Source: Dasyornis broadbenti
Taxonomy: Eukaryota; Chordata; Aves; Passeriformes; Dasyornithidae
Direction of reading: 5' to 3'
DNA: 64,000 nucleotides
NCBI GenBank assembly: GCA_013397935.1
Contig: VZRN01005851.1
Location: 2,144,184 to 2,208,183, forward strand
This document shows positions 48,701 through 58,460 of the stretch, piece after piece. Made by a program: the position numbers and the translations under genes. The notes below the pieces were generated by a model that had not been told where the DNA came from, ran no database searches, and saw nothing but the letters and a program-made list of their open reading frames with translations. Within the stretch, counting starts at the first letter, position 1. Every line of letters begins with the position of its first letter.

Positions 48701-49531
48701 GGCATCATATAAACACCATATGTTATCTGAGTTCTGTATGAAGGGTATACATGACCATAACACTCGAGTTAAGCTAACTGAATCTTACCCATATTCTACC
48801 TCCGTTCTGAGGCACAAGTTTTTCTCCCGATTAAGAAACATAATTAAAGTGTTTCAGGTTACAGAAAAAGAAGGAACATGACTCACATTCCCCATCTGTT
48901 TGTGAAGTTTACGCACTCAGCTCTGGCCCTGCCGCAGCTGGGTTTGGGCTCTTCACTCATATCTTAGTTTTCACATCCCACCTAAAACTCCAGCTTTCAC
49001 GCCTAAAAGCGACAACACCCCACGTACAAGGGGCCATCTCCGCAGGCATTCACCCGGAGTGACAGGATTTCCCCCGCGCAAGACCAACACCGCGGTTTCA
49101 GCGAGCACGAAGCAGAGAGCGCAGCCGCTCCCAGCCAGGGCCGGTGCCCGGGCGGGAACCTCCTCTCGGCCGAAGGCGCTGGAGCGCGGGCAGCGGGGCC
49201 GCTCGGCGGGGCAGCAGAGCCGGCTGCCGGCCCCCCTCCTCAGGCGGCGGGGTGGGGGGAGGCGCCGCAGCCCCGCGGGGCGCCGAGGGAGGCGCCGAGG
49301 GAAGCGCCGAGGCCGCCGGGCAGCGCAGGGAAACACGGTGGCGGGAAGGGACAAGGCCCCGCGCCCGCTGGAAGGAGGGAGCACGGGGCCGACCGGGGCC
49401 GCGCCGGGGCCCGCGGCACCGCCGCCGATCCGCCTCCCGCCCCGTCCCCTCTCGGCGCTCACCGCGTTCTTCTTCTGCACCATCTTGTCCATCTTCTTGG
49501 CGATGCGGATGATCTCGTCCTCCGTGGCCAT
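23633..49531 (-). CDS. TCEA1: TCEA1: transcription elongation factor A1 (TFIIS), complete spliced CDS
   Basis: Ten coding exons total 915 bases and 304 residues (human, 301). TFIIS binds backtracked RNA polymerase II and stimulates cleavage of the nascent transcript so that elongation can resume; it is nuclear. Residues 1 to about 80 form the LW/TFIIS N domain (KKMDKMVQKK, SWKKLL). A Ser-rich linker follows. The central polymerase-binding domain (about 130-250) includes SFPRAPSTSDSVR and NTDMKYKNRVRSR. The zinc ribbon has Cys266, Cys269, Cys294 and Cys297 and the catalytic acidic pair Asp285-Glu286. The start ATG sits in a perfect Kozak context (GCCGCCATGG). All junctions keep frame. One intron is of the U12 AT-AC class. 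N-terminal EIIRIAKK differs slightly from human EVVRFAKK. TCEA2 and TCEA3 are less likely because of the linker match to TCEA1 and the neighbours RGS20 and LYPLA1. Confidence 0.96.
23642..24695 (-). other. TCEA1: TCEA1 intron 9
   Basis: GTAAG donor after TGGAAG and TTGACAG acceptor. AT-rich; nothing else recognised. Confidence 0.88.
24696..24767 (-). CDS. TCEA1: TCEA1 exon 9: second half of the zinc ribbon
   Basis: 24 codons in phase 0: VQTRSADEPMTTF, then VVCNECGNRWK. It carries the acidic hairpin Asp-Glu needed for transcript cleavage and the second CxxC zinc pair. The acceptor GCCAAAG is weak in pyrimidines near the AG, but a TACTAAT branch-like site lies upstream (near 24807-24813). Confidence 0.96.
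24768..25606 (-). other. TCEA1: TCEA1 intron 8
   Basis: GTGCGT donor to TTTGCCAAAG acceptor. No other features seen. Confidence 0.9.
25607..25753 (-). CDS. TCEA1: TCEA1 exon 8: linker helix and first zinc pair
   Basis: 49 codons in phase 0 encode EMASDELKEMRKNLTKEAI, the helix and linker that follow domain II, then KTGGTQTDLFTCGKCKKK with the first CxxC zinc pair. Nearly identical to human TCEA1. Confidence 0.97.
25754..27149 (-). other. TCEA1: TCEA1 intron 7
   Basis: GTAAGT donor, CTTTATAG acceptor. It contains a 22-base tandem duplication (26339-26381). Nothing else recognised. Confidence 0.9.
26339..26381. repeat. 22-base tandem duplication
   Basis: A unit containing AATGTCTAGTAATTGTAGTA is present twice in succession. 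Intronic; probably slippage. Confidence 0.7.
27150..27304 (-). CDS. TCEA1: TCEA1 exon 7: central polymerase-binding domain
   Basis: It begins with two bases that complete an Ala codon, then IFQELKNTDMKYKNRVRSR, NLKDAKNPNLRKNVLCG and MTAE, and ends in phase 0 before GTAAGT. The acceptor is AC (GTAC), not AG: the preceding intron is a U12 AT-AC intron. A GT-AG reading of this boundary would not keep frame with exon 6. Confidence 0.96.
27305..28171 (-). other. TCEA1: TCEA1 intron 6: U12-type AT-AC intron
   Basis: On the minus strand the donor reads ATATCCTTTG directly after GAAGAAG, a perfect U12 donor. Near the 3' end is TTCCTTAAA (27315-27323), eight of nine to the U12 branch consensus TTCCTTRAY, with the likely branch adenosine at 27316, 11 bases before the terminal AC. 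Joining here gives QIEE-A-IFQEL, as in human TCEA1. The intron is 867 bases long and carries a 25-base poly-U tract (27680-27704 on the plus strand as poly-A). Confidence 0.93.
27680..27704 (+). repeat. (A)25 homopolymer
   Basis: An uninterrupted A-run inside the TCEA1 U12 intron, so poly-U in the pre-mRNA. No adjoining retroposon body recognised. Confidence 0.85.
28172..28228 (-). CDS. TCEA1: TCEA1 exon 6
   Basis: 57 bases: it completes Asp, then DYIAIGADEEELGSQIEE and one base of the next codon. The acceptor is TTTTCCTCAG; the donor is the U12-type ATATCC. Identical in sense to the human segment. The acidic stretch lies at the start of domain II. Confidence 0.96.
28229..30060 (-). other. 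TCEA1: TCEA1 intron 5
   Basis: GTGAGC donor to TTTTCCTCAG acceptor. It has a 15-base tandem duplication at 29132-29161 and otherwise plain AT-rich sequence. Confidence 0.88.
30061..30209 (-). CDS. TCEA1: TCEA1 exon 5: Ser-rich linker and start of domain II
   Basis: It opens inside a run of Ser and Asn codons (SSSSNSSSRKEEGSAP), the disordered linker, which differs from human in sequence and length. The conserved SFPRAPSTSDSVR and KCREMLSAALRTG follow. The acceptor has a long T-run before TAG and the donor is GTGAGC. Linker divergence accounts for the three extra residues compared with human. Confidence 0.95.
30210..31245 (-). other. TCEA1: TCEA1 intron 4
   Basis: GTGCTT donor (weak) to a T-rich TAG acceptor. 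Nothing else recognised. Confidence 0.88.
31246..31333 (-). CDS. TCEA1: TCEA1 exon 4: acidic/basic linker
   Basis: It completes the Asp of KKLLD, then GPSTDKDSEEKKKEP and SQNSPEAREE, ending two bases into a Ser codon. The acceptor is GTGTTTCCAG; the donor GTGCTT lacks the usual A at +3 and G at +5. This is the charged linker between the N domain and domain II, and both SQNSPEAREE and the junction phase match human TCEA1. Confidence 0.95.
32580..32780 (+). mobile_element. Probable ancient amniote repeat remnant (CR1/L3-like)
   Basis: The words CAGTACTGGATCAGACCA, CTCATCTA and TATCCTGTCTCCAGC resemble a CR1/L3-type LINE tail that I remember from turtles and other reptiles, with a later TAGATAAATTTCTTC matching its ...TTTATCTA end loosely. 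The copy is strongly diverged. Recognition is from memory and needs a repeat-library comparison. Confidence 0.35.
37551..37625. repeat. Palindrome and direct-repeat cluster with GATA-like motifs
   Basis: TGATAATCAG-GCAGATCTC (from 37554) recurs as TGATAATCAG-ACAGATCTC (from 37599). Between them, 37585-37606 is an inverted repeat with 10-base perfect arms and a 2-base centre. This gives two TGATAA and one TTATCA in about 60 bases. It lies in TCEA1 intron 3. Function unknown. Confidence 0.55.
39192..39297 (-). CDS. TCEA1: TCEA1 exon 3: LW/TFIIS N domain, second part
   Basis: 35 codons plus one base: STRIGMSVNAIRKQSTDEE, VTSLAKSLIKSWKKLL. The acceptor is CTTTTGCAG and the donor GTATGG. IKSWKKL carries the Leu-Trp signature of the domain that binds elongation partners. 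Almost identical to human. Confidence 0.97.
39298..43639 (-). other. TCEA1: TCEA1 intron 2
   Basis: GTATGA donor to CTTTTGCAG acceptor. It contains a GC-richer segment of about 500 bases (41083-41600) with an AATAAA-like word but no recognised family. The remainder is AT-rich. Confidence 0.85.
43640..43702 (-). CDS. TCEA1: TCEA1 exon 2: LW/TFIIS N domain, first part
   Basis: 21 codons, phase 0 at both ends: AGALDLLKEL, KNIPMTLELLQ. The acceptor is TTTTTATTTCAG and the donor GTATGA. Length divisible by three, so skipping would keep frame but remove part of the helical N domain. Confidence 0.97.
44129..44156. repeat. AT-rich microsatellite
   Basis: Two ATATAT runs joined by AAAT in TCEA1 intron 1, followed by a short A-run. 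Confidence 0.65.
45719..45876 (+). repeat. A/C-only low-complexity tract
   Basis: About 158 bases built almost only from A and C (I count roughly three G and three T), in units such as AACAACA, AAAACC and CCAACA. Transcribed as TCEA1 pre-mRNA it becomes a G/U-only stretch in intron 1. A 91-codon frame across it is low-complexity Lys/Asn/Thr/Pro and not a gene. Confidence 0.85.
49463..49531 (-). CDS. TCEA1: TCEA1 exon 1 coding part
   Basis: 23 codons: MATEDEIIRIAKKMDKM, VQKKNA, then donor GTGAGC in phase 0. The ATG has the full Kozak context GCCGCCATGG. Human TCEA1 starts MEDEVVRFAKKMDKM, so this start has one extra residue after Met. An open frame continues upstream but lies in the GC-rich 5' region and is not conserved; this ATG is the right start. 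Confidence 0.94.
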
Positions 49532-49615
49532 GGCGGCGGCGGCCCGGGCGGCGCCAGGCAGCGCGTGTCGAGCGCCGGCGGCGGGAGCCAGGCAGTTCTG
49601 CCGCACACCGAGAGC

Positions 49616-49625
49616 GGGGCGGGGC
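49616..49625 (-). promoter_or_regulatory. TCEA1: GC box (Sp1-type) upstream of TCEA1
   Basis: GGGGCGGGGC on the plus strand, about 90 bases upstream of the TCEA1 ATG. A classic Sp1/KLF site, orientation-independent. Confidence 0.55.
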
Positions 49626-49705
49626 TGTGGCCACTCTGGCATCGCACCCCCGAAAAAAAGCCCCAAACCCAGCAAAAAGTACAGTGAGATGTCGGAGCTC
49701 TGACA

Positions 49706-49878
49706 GCCTTCACTGGGCTGGGCACGGCACCAAGTCTGACCGAGTTCAAGAAGCGTTTGGACAACGCACTTGAGGCCCGTGGTGTGATTCCTGGAGTGCC
49801 CTGTGCGAGGCCAGAGGTGGACTCCATGATCCTTGTGGATCCCTTCCAAATCAGGATAGTCTGTGATTCTGTGAGCCC
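49706..49878 (+). mobile_element. CR1 LINE 3' end next to the TCEA1 promoter
   Basis: CACTGGGCTGGGCACGGCAC, GAGTTCAAGAAGCGTTTGGA, GGACTCCATGATCCTTGTGG and the tail CTGTGATTCTGTGAG are typical of a 5'-truncated avian CR1 copy. It is antisense to TCEA1 and starts about 175 bases upstream of its ATG. Fewer obvious changes than in the other two copies suggest a younger insertion, but I have not computed divergence. Confidence 0.88.
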
Positions 49879-52800
49879 CAATACCGTCTGCAGCTCTCAG
49901 CACTGCTAATAACGCTGCTCGGAGCCGCTCGGCTGCCCCTACTCTTACCCCGCTAACACAGCGGGAACCACGGTGCCCGGAATCACCTTCTTACGACCGA
50001 GCTTTTCTTCGGCTGGCAGGAGGCTCAGAATTACAGCAGACACTTGATTTTTGTTAGCGTCAGAAGGGTGGGGAAAAGTCTCTCTTCCCTCTAACAGAAA
50101 AGGTGTTCATATATATATAGATACGTATACATGTTTGTTTTTTTTTAAAGAGGCCTAAGAGGTATTTTTATATTAAATGGAGTGAGGGTTTCAAATTGAA
50201 ACTTCAGATTAAGTTTGGAAGATACAAGTTTTGAGTCAGTACAACAGAGCTGGAGATAAACTTCGGCATGGGCCAAGCACGACACTGCGAGGTGCTACAG
50301 TGCTTCTAAGTCTTAGATCTATGTAGTCCAAATCTCCTGTGTGTTTCAGGAGGACATACCACATTCATAAAATTTGACATATAAATATTACACATCATTA
50401 CTAATGGAATTCTGTTCATCCAACAAAGCTAGATGCCTTGTTACTGTGATTTTTAGTTGAGAAAAGCATCATGAAACCATTTTTACCGTAAAGCAGGAGT
50501 GTCTACTTCACAAGAACAGTAGGCACATCTGAAGATTACAGAAAGATTATCCCTTACTAAGATCCAGGAGGGTGCTTATACAGCCACTCAAATCCATTAT
50601 TAATTGAATGCTGTGGATGCCCCAGTTGTGAACTGAGGACTGTAAAATAAGTACATTTTAGAGAACTGGCAAGGTAGGCCTTTTCCTTGAACAACATTCA
50701 AGGAAGCCATTACGGCAAGAATCATCAATACACTTGTCTATCATGGACTGGACAGCAAGACTGCCCTGTGTTTTGAAGACACATAGAAAAAGGTGGGCTT
50801 TGGGCACTTCTACATACTGCTCACTGCACACAACGGTCAAGTGAAAGGCCTACACAGAGACTGACATATTAGAAGCAATTAAAGTTATTTGGGACCTACA
50901 CAGAATCTTCCCCCAGGTTAGATTTGGGCCATGAACTGGACAAGCATACAGAAACTTTGTCCGCAACGTCTTTGTTTATTTTGCCTAAAAGGAGGTAGAA
51001 AACCCCCACAAAACCAAATAAATGATTCTTTAAGGAAAATAATACCTTTTCATTCAGGAGCAGATTTTGGGGAGACAAAAATAAAATAGTGTTGTCACAA
51101 CATTTAAGGGATCGTGCCAGTTCAGGTTTAATTCCATCTTGTCAAGATTTAGTTACCTAGTAGCTGTAATAATCAAACACCAGTATTTAACCTGATGCTA
51201 ACCTCAAATGAAGTTTAGCATCATTTTCCCCCACAATCACATAAATAATAAAAGCAACACACAGGGCGTTAGCAGCTGAGAGCTACTGCTACTCTATAGG
51301 ATCTACAAGTTTGTACATGTTCTACAGTAGGTGCAAGTTAGGTCAGTGATAACACAATCACAAAACTAGAAATCTCAAATCAGTCAGTATGGTTTGTTTA
51401 ATGTATTTAAGCTCTGGAATGAAGTCATCCAGACTTTTCTAAAATTTCTTTTAAAAATACAATTCAACACCTACGTTATTGGAAATGCATGGATAGGTTA
51501 TAAATGCAGATGAAATCTGTTAACATCCAAAATGTATCAGGTGATAAACTGACAATTGTAAATTAAATGTAAATTAAATCCCATGAGAGCACTTATAAAA
51601 GGCAAAGCACATCACACTTATTTAACACACGCATCTTAAAATAAGTAGCATCAGAGAAATATTTCAGTAGGGAAATCAAAGAATAATTAGATGGCAATGC
51701 ATATCCAATTTTTTTGCAAATAGATGCATTAAAAGAAAACATAATAAAGCTCACATTATTTATATTGTGTGCTACAATATACCAGAACAGTATCAATGAA
51801 CTGAACCAGTACTAACCAGATTCTTTATAGCAGCTGCTCTATCACCCTTGGGACAGCACTTTTTTATTGAAAAGAAACACACAGCACTCTGCATGGTTGT
51901 TTTCTTTTAGCTGGTTCTAAACCAAGCAGCTTTGTACAGCACCAATCTCTTCTATAACATGTCAACTCTAAGTCCAAAGAAGAGTAGGAGAGGCAAAAGA
52001 GACCTAACTGACCTTTTTCTTTCTGTCTGTCATCTTTCTCCTAAATTAACCCATGAAAAAGAAGAAATAACACACTCTTTGTTGCACTATGCTTACTTGT
52101 TATGGCATATCTTCACCATTCTTTTGCAATATTTTCTAAAAGGTATTGTACACCAGTGCTCATGCAAAATCCTGTATCCAACTCCCAAGAGCCTGTCATT
52201 TGCTGGACTATGGGGCCTTCTATTATACTAAGATTTGGCAGGCAGAGATGTCTCTCCTAAAAGAGTGCATGTATGAAATAATGTAGCTTTTTACTAACTA
52301 GTCTTATTTGATATGAGACGCATCTTCAGAAATTTGGGGCAGGAGGGGCAACACAGTAGCACACTTTACCACTACAGAATTTGTATTAAAGGATCTCTGA
52401 ACTGCTATCAAGGCACTTAAAATTCTACACTTTCAGGACTAATATTCTGTATGGAAAGAGCTCATCTAATTAGGTATTAACACAACTGTGCAAAATATAG
52501 TATTCACAGCATTGCAAAAGGTTTTATGTAACCACGTTACGCCTATTAACCCTCTCCTCTTTATCTGAGCCCTGAATATAACAATGACTTAGGTCTACCA
52601 AAACAGAATCTCAGCTGGTCTAAATCAGCCAGCTGGTCCCTAACCTTTGCAGAGGAAGAGGAGTCCAATCACTGACACATAAAGGGAGCTCTAGAAAACA
52701 GTTCCAATTCCTCATAATAAGATTTTCATCAAAAATTTCTGAAATAGTAATATACATCTTGATTAGCTGTTCTGTGGTTATACAACAGATGGGTTGGGGT

Positions 52801-55800
52801 CTTTCATTTACTTTTTCAAAATGTTATTTACATTTTCAAAATGTCTTCACTTTTTTCTACTTAGAATCAGTAACTGCAGACATTTATTTTAAAAAAACTT
52901 AAGTAATTGTTTTGTAGTTTTTTACTTCTTTTTTAGTTTTTAAAGTTAAGTTTGTTAGACTTCTCTGTTCTAAAATGGCAACTTTTACTTATTTTTTCAA
53001 TTTAGACTTAAAATATTTAAGCCTTTTGAAGATCCCCTCCAATAATTTCAAATACTACAACACAACTAGCAAATTATTTCAAGCACAATCTACTTTAAGA
53101 GTTTGCTTGTATTCGCAATCAAGGAACATTCAGACTCCATCTGCTCCATCTGTTAACACAGAGAAGTACTCTTTGAAGAAAACCTTAAAGGAGGGAAGTC
53201 TATCTTCTCCACATAAGATAAACCTCCCACTTAGATGCCTGAAGCAAGTTCACTACACCTCAGCAAACTGGCTGGAAGTTTTAAGTTTTACAAGTTTTGC
53301 AGATAAAAAAAGGAAGTAATGGGTTGCTCTTTTCTAGTAATTGGTGCTAAAAGAAAAACATTATCTACTGGTTCACTTTGTGGATGTTCATTAAATTATA
53401 CAAGTACTTTGTTTAAATCAACTTTAATCAGCTGCATCAAAGGCACTTGTTTAACTCAAAGAGAATTAATAAAACCTGTTATTCCAAAGGCAAATGGTGG
53501 TAAGATGAGAGTGGCAAGCAAAGAAAAGGAAGAAAAAAAGAAGGGGGGCAGGAAGGGGAAATCTGTTCTACAGCTATTAATCTTCAAAGAATCACATTTT
53601 CAAGTTAACTGACATTCTGAAAACTTCTTGAGTCACATTCTTCACTTACACTGCTGTTCTCATACTATATTTGATTAAGTTTAATACAATACTACATTAT
53701 GTTGTTTTGGGGGTTTTTACTATGCTAATTTTAGGCAATGTTTCTCCTCACAATTACCTTATCAGGAATGCCAGGGCTGAAAGTAAATAGAAACTGAACA
53801 TCACTCAAAATGTTTTTCATAAAACGTAAACTGGCAGATTACTCTGCATAATATTGCATCTTTGTTACTAGCTATTCTTAAACTTTTGATTTTCTACAAC
53901 ATCTTCACATAGAGCACTGAATCTACCATACGTTCATGAAATTCCTCACTGTACTCCACACTGACTTTTCAACATTGCAGTCTGTGGAGACAAGCAGCCT
54001 TTTAGTTGCTTTAAGCTGCTTGAGGGGGGAAGTCTGCCTTTACCACGTGTACACCCAATTCCCTCTCTTTCCAGATAATCCCACATTTTCTCTAGAGTGC
54101 CCTGCACTATGTATAGCATGGATCACCCTCAAATATTGAACTAAATAGAGCATGTAACCCCTGACCTGAAAATTGTTTCTTTAACAAATCTATTAAGTGG
54201 TGTGTATGCCAAACCTAATTCAACTTTGAAGCCTTTCCAACAACACAAAACCCCCAGTGAAAGGTGTAGCAATACAGAGTGAGAAGGCTTTGGCTCTTCA
54301 GTGTCCTAGAATAACTCTACTATAAAATACCTTACTTTCTTCTATCTTTCAAAATTATTGCAAATTTTAAGAAAACAAGTTAAAATAAAATTAACCCAGA
54401 ATATAAAAATGACCCTCCAATCATTACTTAGGATTCTTTCAACAAAATAGCAAAACATAACTTGGTAAGTGATTCTCTCTTCAGTAACTATGTATAATTT
54501 TTCTTCTGTATTATAGTATGCATACATTACCATGCAATACATTTGCAAGGAACCTCCAGAGTGCCTGTTTCACAGCACATTAAAGCTCAGCTTCCTTCAG
54601 GTAAGTATGGAAAAAATCTTTAGCACTTGCCCAAATGCCGATTGAAATTTATTTCACCATGATGAAAAATGGAAAGCTTTTACATTTTCCCTACTACAGA
54701 AATAATTTCCAAAGTTAATGTTTCTTATCATAAATAAAATTACTAAAATAAATTACATCTTAGCTATTTATATTAAATATAAATGGCTTATACTTCTTAA
54801 CACAAATAGTAAGAATTCAGTATTTGTTTATAAAATTTAGGAGACACAGGTCTTGTACATATGATTTCATTAACATCTTACAGTTTGCCCTCAGTCATAT
54901 CATTCAACCCAAAGAGCACCTCTACATAAAAGATGTATCCAAATGATTTCAATGAAGTGCAATATACTCCATTAGAGAGAACGTGTTTTAATTAACAGTT
55001 CTAATACCAGTTACAGTGTACAGTACTTTTACCACTGTGTTGTAATTATACAAGATAGGAGGAAGAGACCAAATCATACAGCCCTCACCATAATACAGAC
55101 CCCAGTACGGTTTTACCTCAAGAATCGCTGGAAAATTCGGCTTATAATATGAAATTCAACATGTTTATTGAAAAGTGGGCAGCATATTCCAACAAGAAGT
55201 CAGACTTCTGACAGCACAAAACTGCAGTCAAATTTAAGTACCATTTTGAAATTAAGAACACATTAGGGAGTTTGATACCTATTGAAACAAACTGATCTGT
55301 AAGCAAGGCATTTTCTTATCAATGCTTTCACGGATGATAGACATCATCTCCTTTTGGTGGAAAGTCTAACGTCACAAAAAATAAACTTCATTATTGGACA
55401 GTTTCTTTCAAATTGTCATTTATGAGGATATGACATTCATATTTAGAACACCGACAGTCCAATTTCTCCATTTTAATAGAATACTATGAAAACTCCCCCA
55501 CCAGACTGAGCCATTATTCAGCCCCAAGTACATGCATTATAACAACAATCCCAACATCAAATCACTTCAGGTAGTGAAGAAGTTCGGCTACAAGAACATA
55601 CAAAAAACTTTCAAACCATCTGGGAAGTTACAAAAGACAGGAGCTCAACATACATGGTGTCATATGGGAGGCGACACAGACTTGAAGTTTTCTCTAGCTT
55701 CTGGGCTCTTTAAGAACCCCCAACTACAGTATAAACAAACACTCTTGAAGAAAAAAAATGAGGAGAATTCTTCCTAGCATACAGAATTTCAAAGTAAGTC

Positions 55801-58089
55801 AAAACATTTACTTATATTTACTTTGGTAACACGGCTCTTTGTACATAAAGCAAGCAGCAAAATAACAGTATGAAAAAGAATCTTGTTATGGCAGCTGAAT
55901 ATTTGAACAAAGTTAACACATAAAAAGCATTTTTAGAAAAACATCTGAAAGCATCATGACAGTGACAGTTGAGGTTGACTTGGATTAGAGTGTCTAAGTA
56001 CTAGAAAGTGACCACAAGCTGTAAACACAGTTCACCAAACTGAAGAAAGTGTTACGAAGCTAACACAGAATGAAGCTAAGGCAGAACTCATCTTAACATC
56101 TTAAAAATACTTTTTTAAACTAATTCTTGCAGAAGGAAAAATACGTGAAATGAGCACACAGTCAATTAGAAGTTAAGACAGCTGAACAGCATTATCAACA
56201 AATCTACAAATAGAACATGAAAATAAGGAAGGAAAAATTAGAAGCTTGTGCAAGAACTTTGGAAACACACCAATATTCAGGGAATTATTTAGACAGCAGG
56301 GGAATGAAGATAAATCTGAAAAATAGGAGAAATAACATATAGTTTGCTTACCAAGACTGCAATTCAGCAGGATTGCAAAATCAGCAAATGCAATTTGGGA
56401 ATGACTCCAAGCTAGGACATAATGTTTTCTCAAGAGAACTTTGGCACAACTACAATAAGAATATTATGGTTTCTTCTCTGAACTAAATTAACTGAAAGAC
56501 AAATTGGCAGATCTATAGAAGAGAGTGACTGAGAGAAATGACTAATTAAACTTCAGAGTTAATAAAAATGTCCTCTTAACTACACAGATGGGATCTAAAA
56601 TTGTTTCATTACCATTTAGGAAAAAAACTCATTTTCAATTTTATATATTAAGAGATGTTTAATAATCCAAAGAAACTGGATTAGAAAAGAAGCAGCTTCC
56701 TAAAAATGAAGTGAAACATATTAAAAAAAAAGCACTGAAAACTGGTAACTCGGACTAGGTAAACAAGTCAGATCTCTGGCAGCAGCAATGTTAAAGGGGA
56801 GATATAAAGGTGCAATTCCTCATGTATGTACTGGCAGATGCCTGATGTAAATCCACATATACTGTAAGAGAACCTCTGGGAGAGGAAGAGTACCTTAAAT
56901 GCAGGTGTGAAGCACAGTGCTGACGTGACAGATACATCCAAAATAGAAACATTCTTTGAAAGCATATTATAGGATAGAACATTGTTATGCAGCATATTAT
57001 GCATTAGAAAGTGTAGTGCATTATTTTAAACATTCCTAGCATGGTGACAGCCTCTGAATGCTACAGAACAGCTGTTTCCAGCAGTAAATTATGGCTCTTA
57101 ACTGAAAAAAGTTGTGTGCATCAACTCCTATAAACCAGTGCATTCTACAATTTTAAGCTTCTGAAAGAAGAAACATTCTGTATCTTGTAAATTTCCTTTT
57201 TTTTTTTCCAGGGTAGGTCTTCATATTCCTAGGCTATACTGATCTAGGGAAATGTAGAAGGATAGATTTGAAAATAAAATGTTCGTTCCTATTCAGAAAA
57301 AAAGAAAGTCAAGTCTCAACATGTAATAAGAGAAAGTATTACATGGCATCATCTAAAAGTAGCAGTTTAGATAAGTTATATCCCAATTGCACTTAATTTC
57401 TAGTAAAAAATAATTCAAATAAGTCAATGTGTGTTACAGATGAGAATTCAACAATACACAGAACTAGGCAGCTGCACTATTTTCAGTTATTTACTCCAAA
57501 GCAGACAGAAAAACATCAAAACTATATTCTGTAGTTGTTCATATGAAATATATTAAAAAATGAAAGTTACAACTAAAGCATAAGGTGAATATTCAGTATG
57601 AAAACAAGAATTTTTTAAATGAAACTCAAATTAATCCTATGCACTTCTTCAGAATTCTGTTCCAAGTCAATATTTGCAATGAGTTTAAAAGAAAAAAGAC
57701 AGAAAGTGACAAACAACAGTCTAATAAAGAATGAGTCCCTTTAGAATTTCCACAGTATTTAACTATACGAACAGTTTAAAATTGAGGTGGTTTAAATATA
57801 AGAAATGCCTTTGCTGACTTCTAGCCATTATAGAACAACCCTCCTTATCAGTTAAACAATTAACATATAATCCTTAAAGCTTTATCCTTGGCAGCATTTA
57901 TTCTACCATCATATGCCCACTACGTTACATATTCTGTACTTTATGCCCACTGTGTTTTATGTTGTGTTCTTTATGCATTCATTACATAAAAGAAATATTG
58001 TCATATGTTTTCAGTGAGTATTAAGAACAAATCACGTCTCAAGTATTACTAAACTGGGCACATCTATGTTGCTCACTTAAATTTAGTAT
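49879..58089. other. Intergenic region between the TCEA1 promoter and the LYPLA1 3' end
   Basis: About 8 kb of AT-rich sequence. A short AT/GTATAC simple stretch lies near 50108-50132. All ORFs are 60-115 codons and show no known domain, splice-supported exon or conserved motif. I recognise no RNA gene. The right end may include distal LYPLA1 3' UTR if a later poly(A) site is used. Confidence 0.6.
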
Positions 58090-58095
58090 TTTATT
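58090..58095 (-). terminator. LYPLA1: First canonical polyadenylation signal after the LYPLA1 stop
   Basis: TTTATT (AATAAA on the minus strand) about 310 bases past the stop. Another lies at 57897-57902. Usage unknown. Confidence 0.35.
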
Positions 58096-58406
58096 ACTTG
58101 TACAAATAGTTTGAAATTCTGCAATCAAGACAAAAAATAATCAGATATCTTTAAACAGTAACATTCTGTCACTGTTACCTAGTTCCCTCGTTCGTATCCT
58201 TCCCACCACTGGGTAATGAATACTAAAAAGATTATCATTTCTTGTACATGTGTATTATTGAATCTTCATTGTAAGTATAAATTTGTGACACAGTAGTAAC
58301 ACTGCAGGTATAGAAATAATGTTTCCTATCAGGCATATGAAAAGATTTAACACTCTACCACAGTTGATGCTGGTGTATTTATGTAGAAGGCTTCTCACAG
58401 ATCAGT

Positions 58407-58460
58407 TCAGTCTATGGGAGGTAGATGTTTGTCTATGAACTCCTTCACATCCATCATCTC
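58407..58460 (-). CDS. LYPLA1: LYPLA1 last coding exon
   Basis: 18 codons: [17 protein letters not shown] and TGA, after the acceptor ATTGAACAG. This is the C-terminal helix and tail. Phase 0. The 3' UTR follows to the left. Confidence 0.95.
   Translation of the reverse strand, partial: EMMDVKEFIDKHLPPID

Larger units (their letters stand above)
43703..49462 (-). other. TCEA1: TCEA1 intron 1
   Basis: GTGAGC donor inside the CpG island to TTTTTATTTCAG acceptor. It holds an AT microsatellite (44129-44156), an A/C-only tract (45719-45876) and a GC-richer patch (47440-47740) with two overlapping short frames that match nothing I know. Confidence 0.85.
49040..49650 (-). promoter_or_regulatory. 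TCEA1: CpG-island promoter of TCEA1
   Basis: A sharply bounded CpG-rich block spans exon 1, its donor and about 120 bases upstream of the ATG. No TATA box is seen at a sensible distance, as usual for housekeeping genes. A GC box lies at 49616-49625. On the upstream side the island stops close to a CR1 fragment (from about 49706). Long frames on both strands in the island reflect its base composition. Confidence 0.82.

Noticed and set aside
48971..49903. 310-codon minus-strand frame that includes the TCEA1 start
   Set aside because: It reads through exon 1 into intron 1 and upstream through the CR1 fragment. Only the 23 codons from 49531 to 49463 are conserved.
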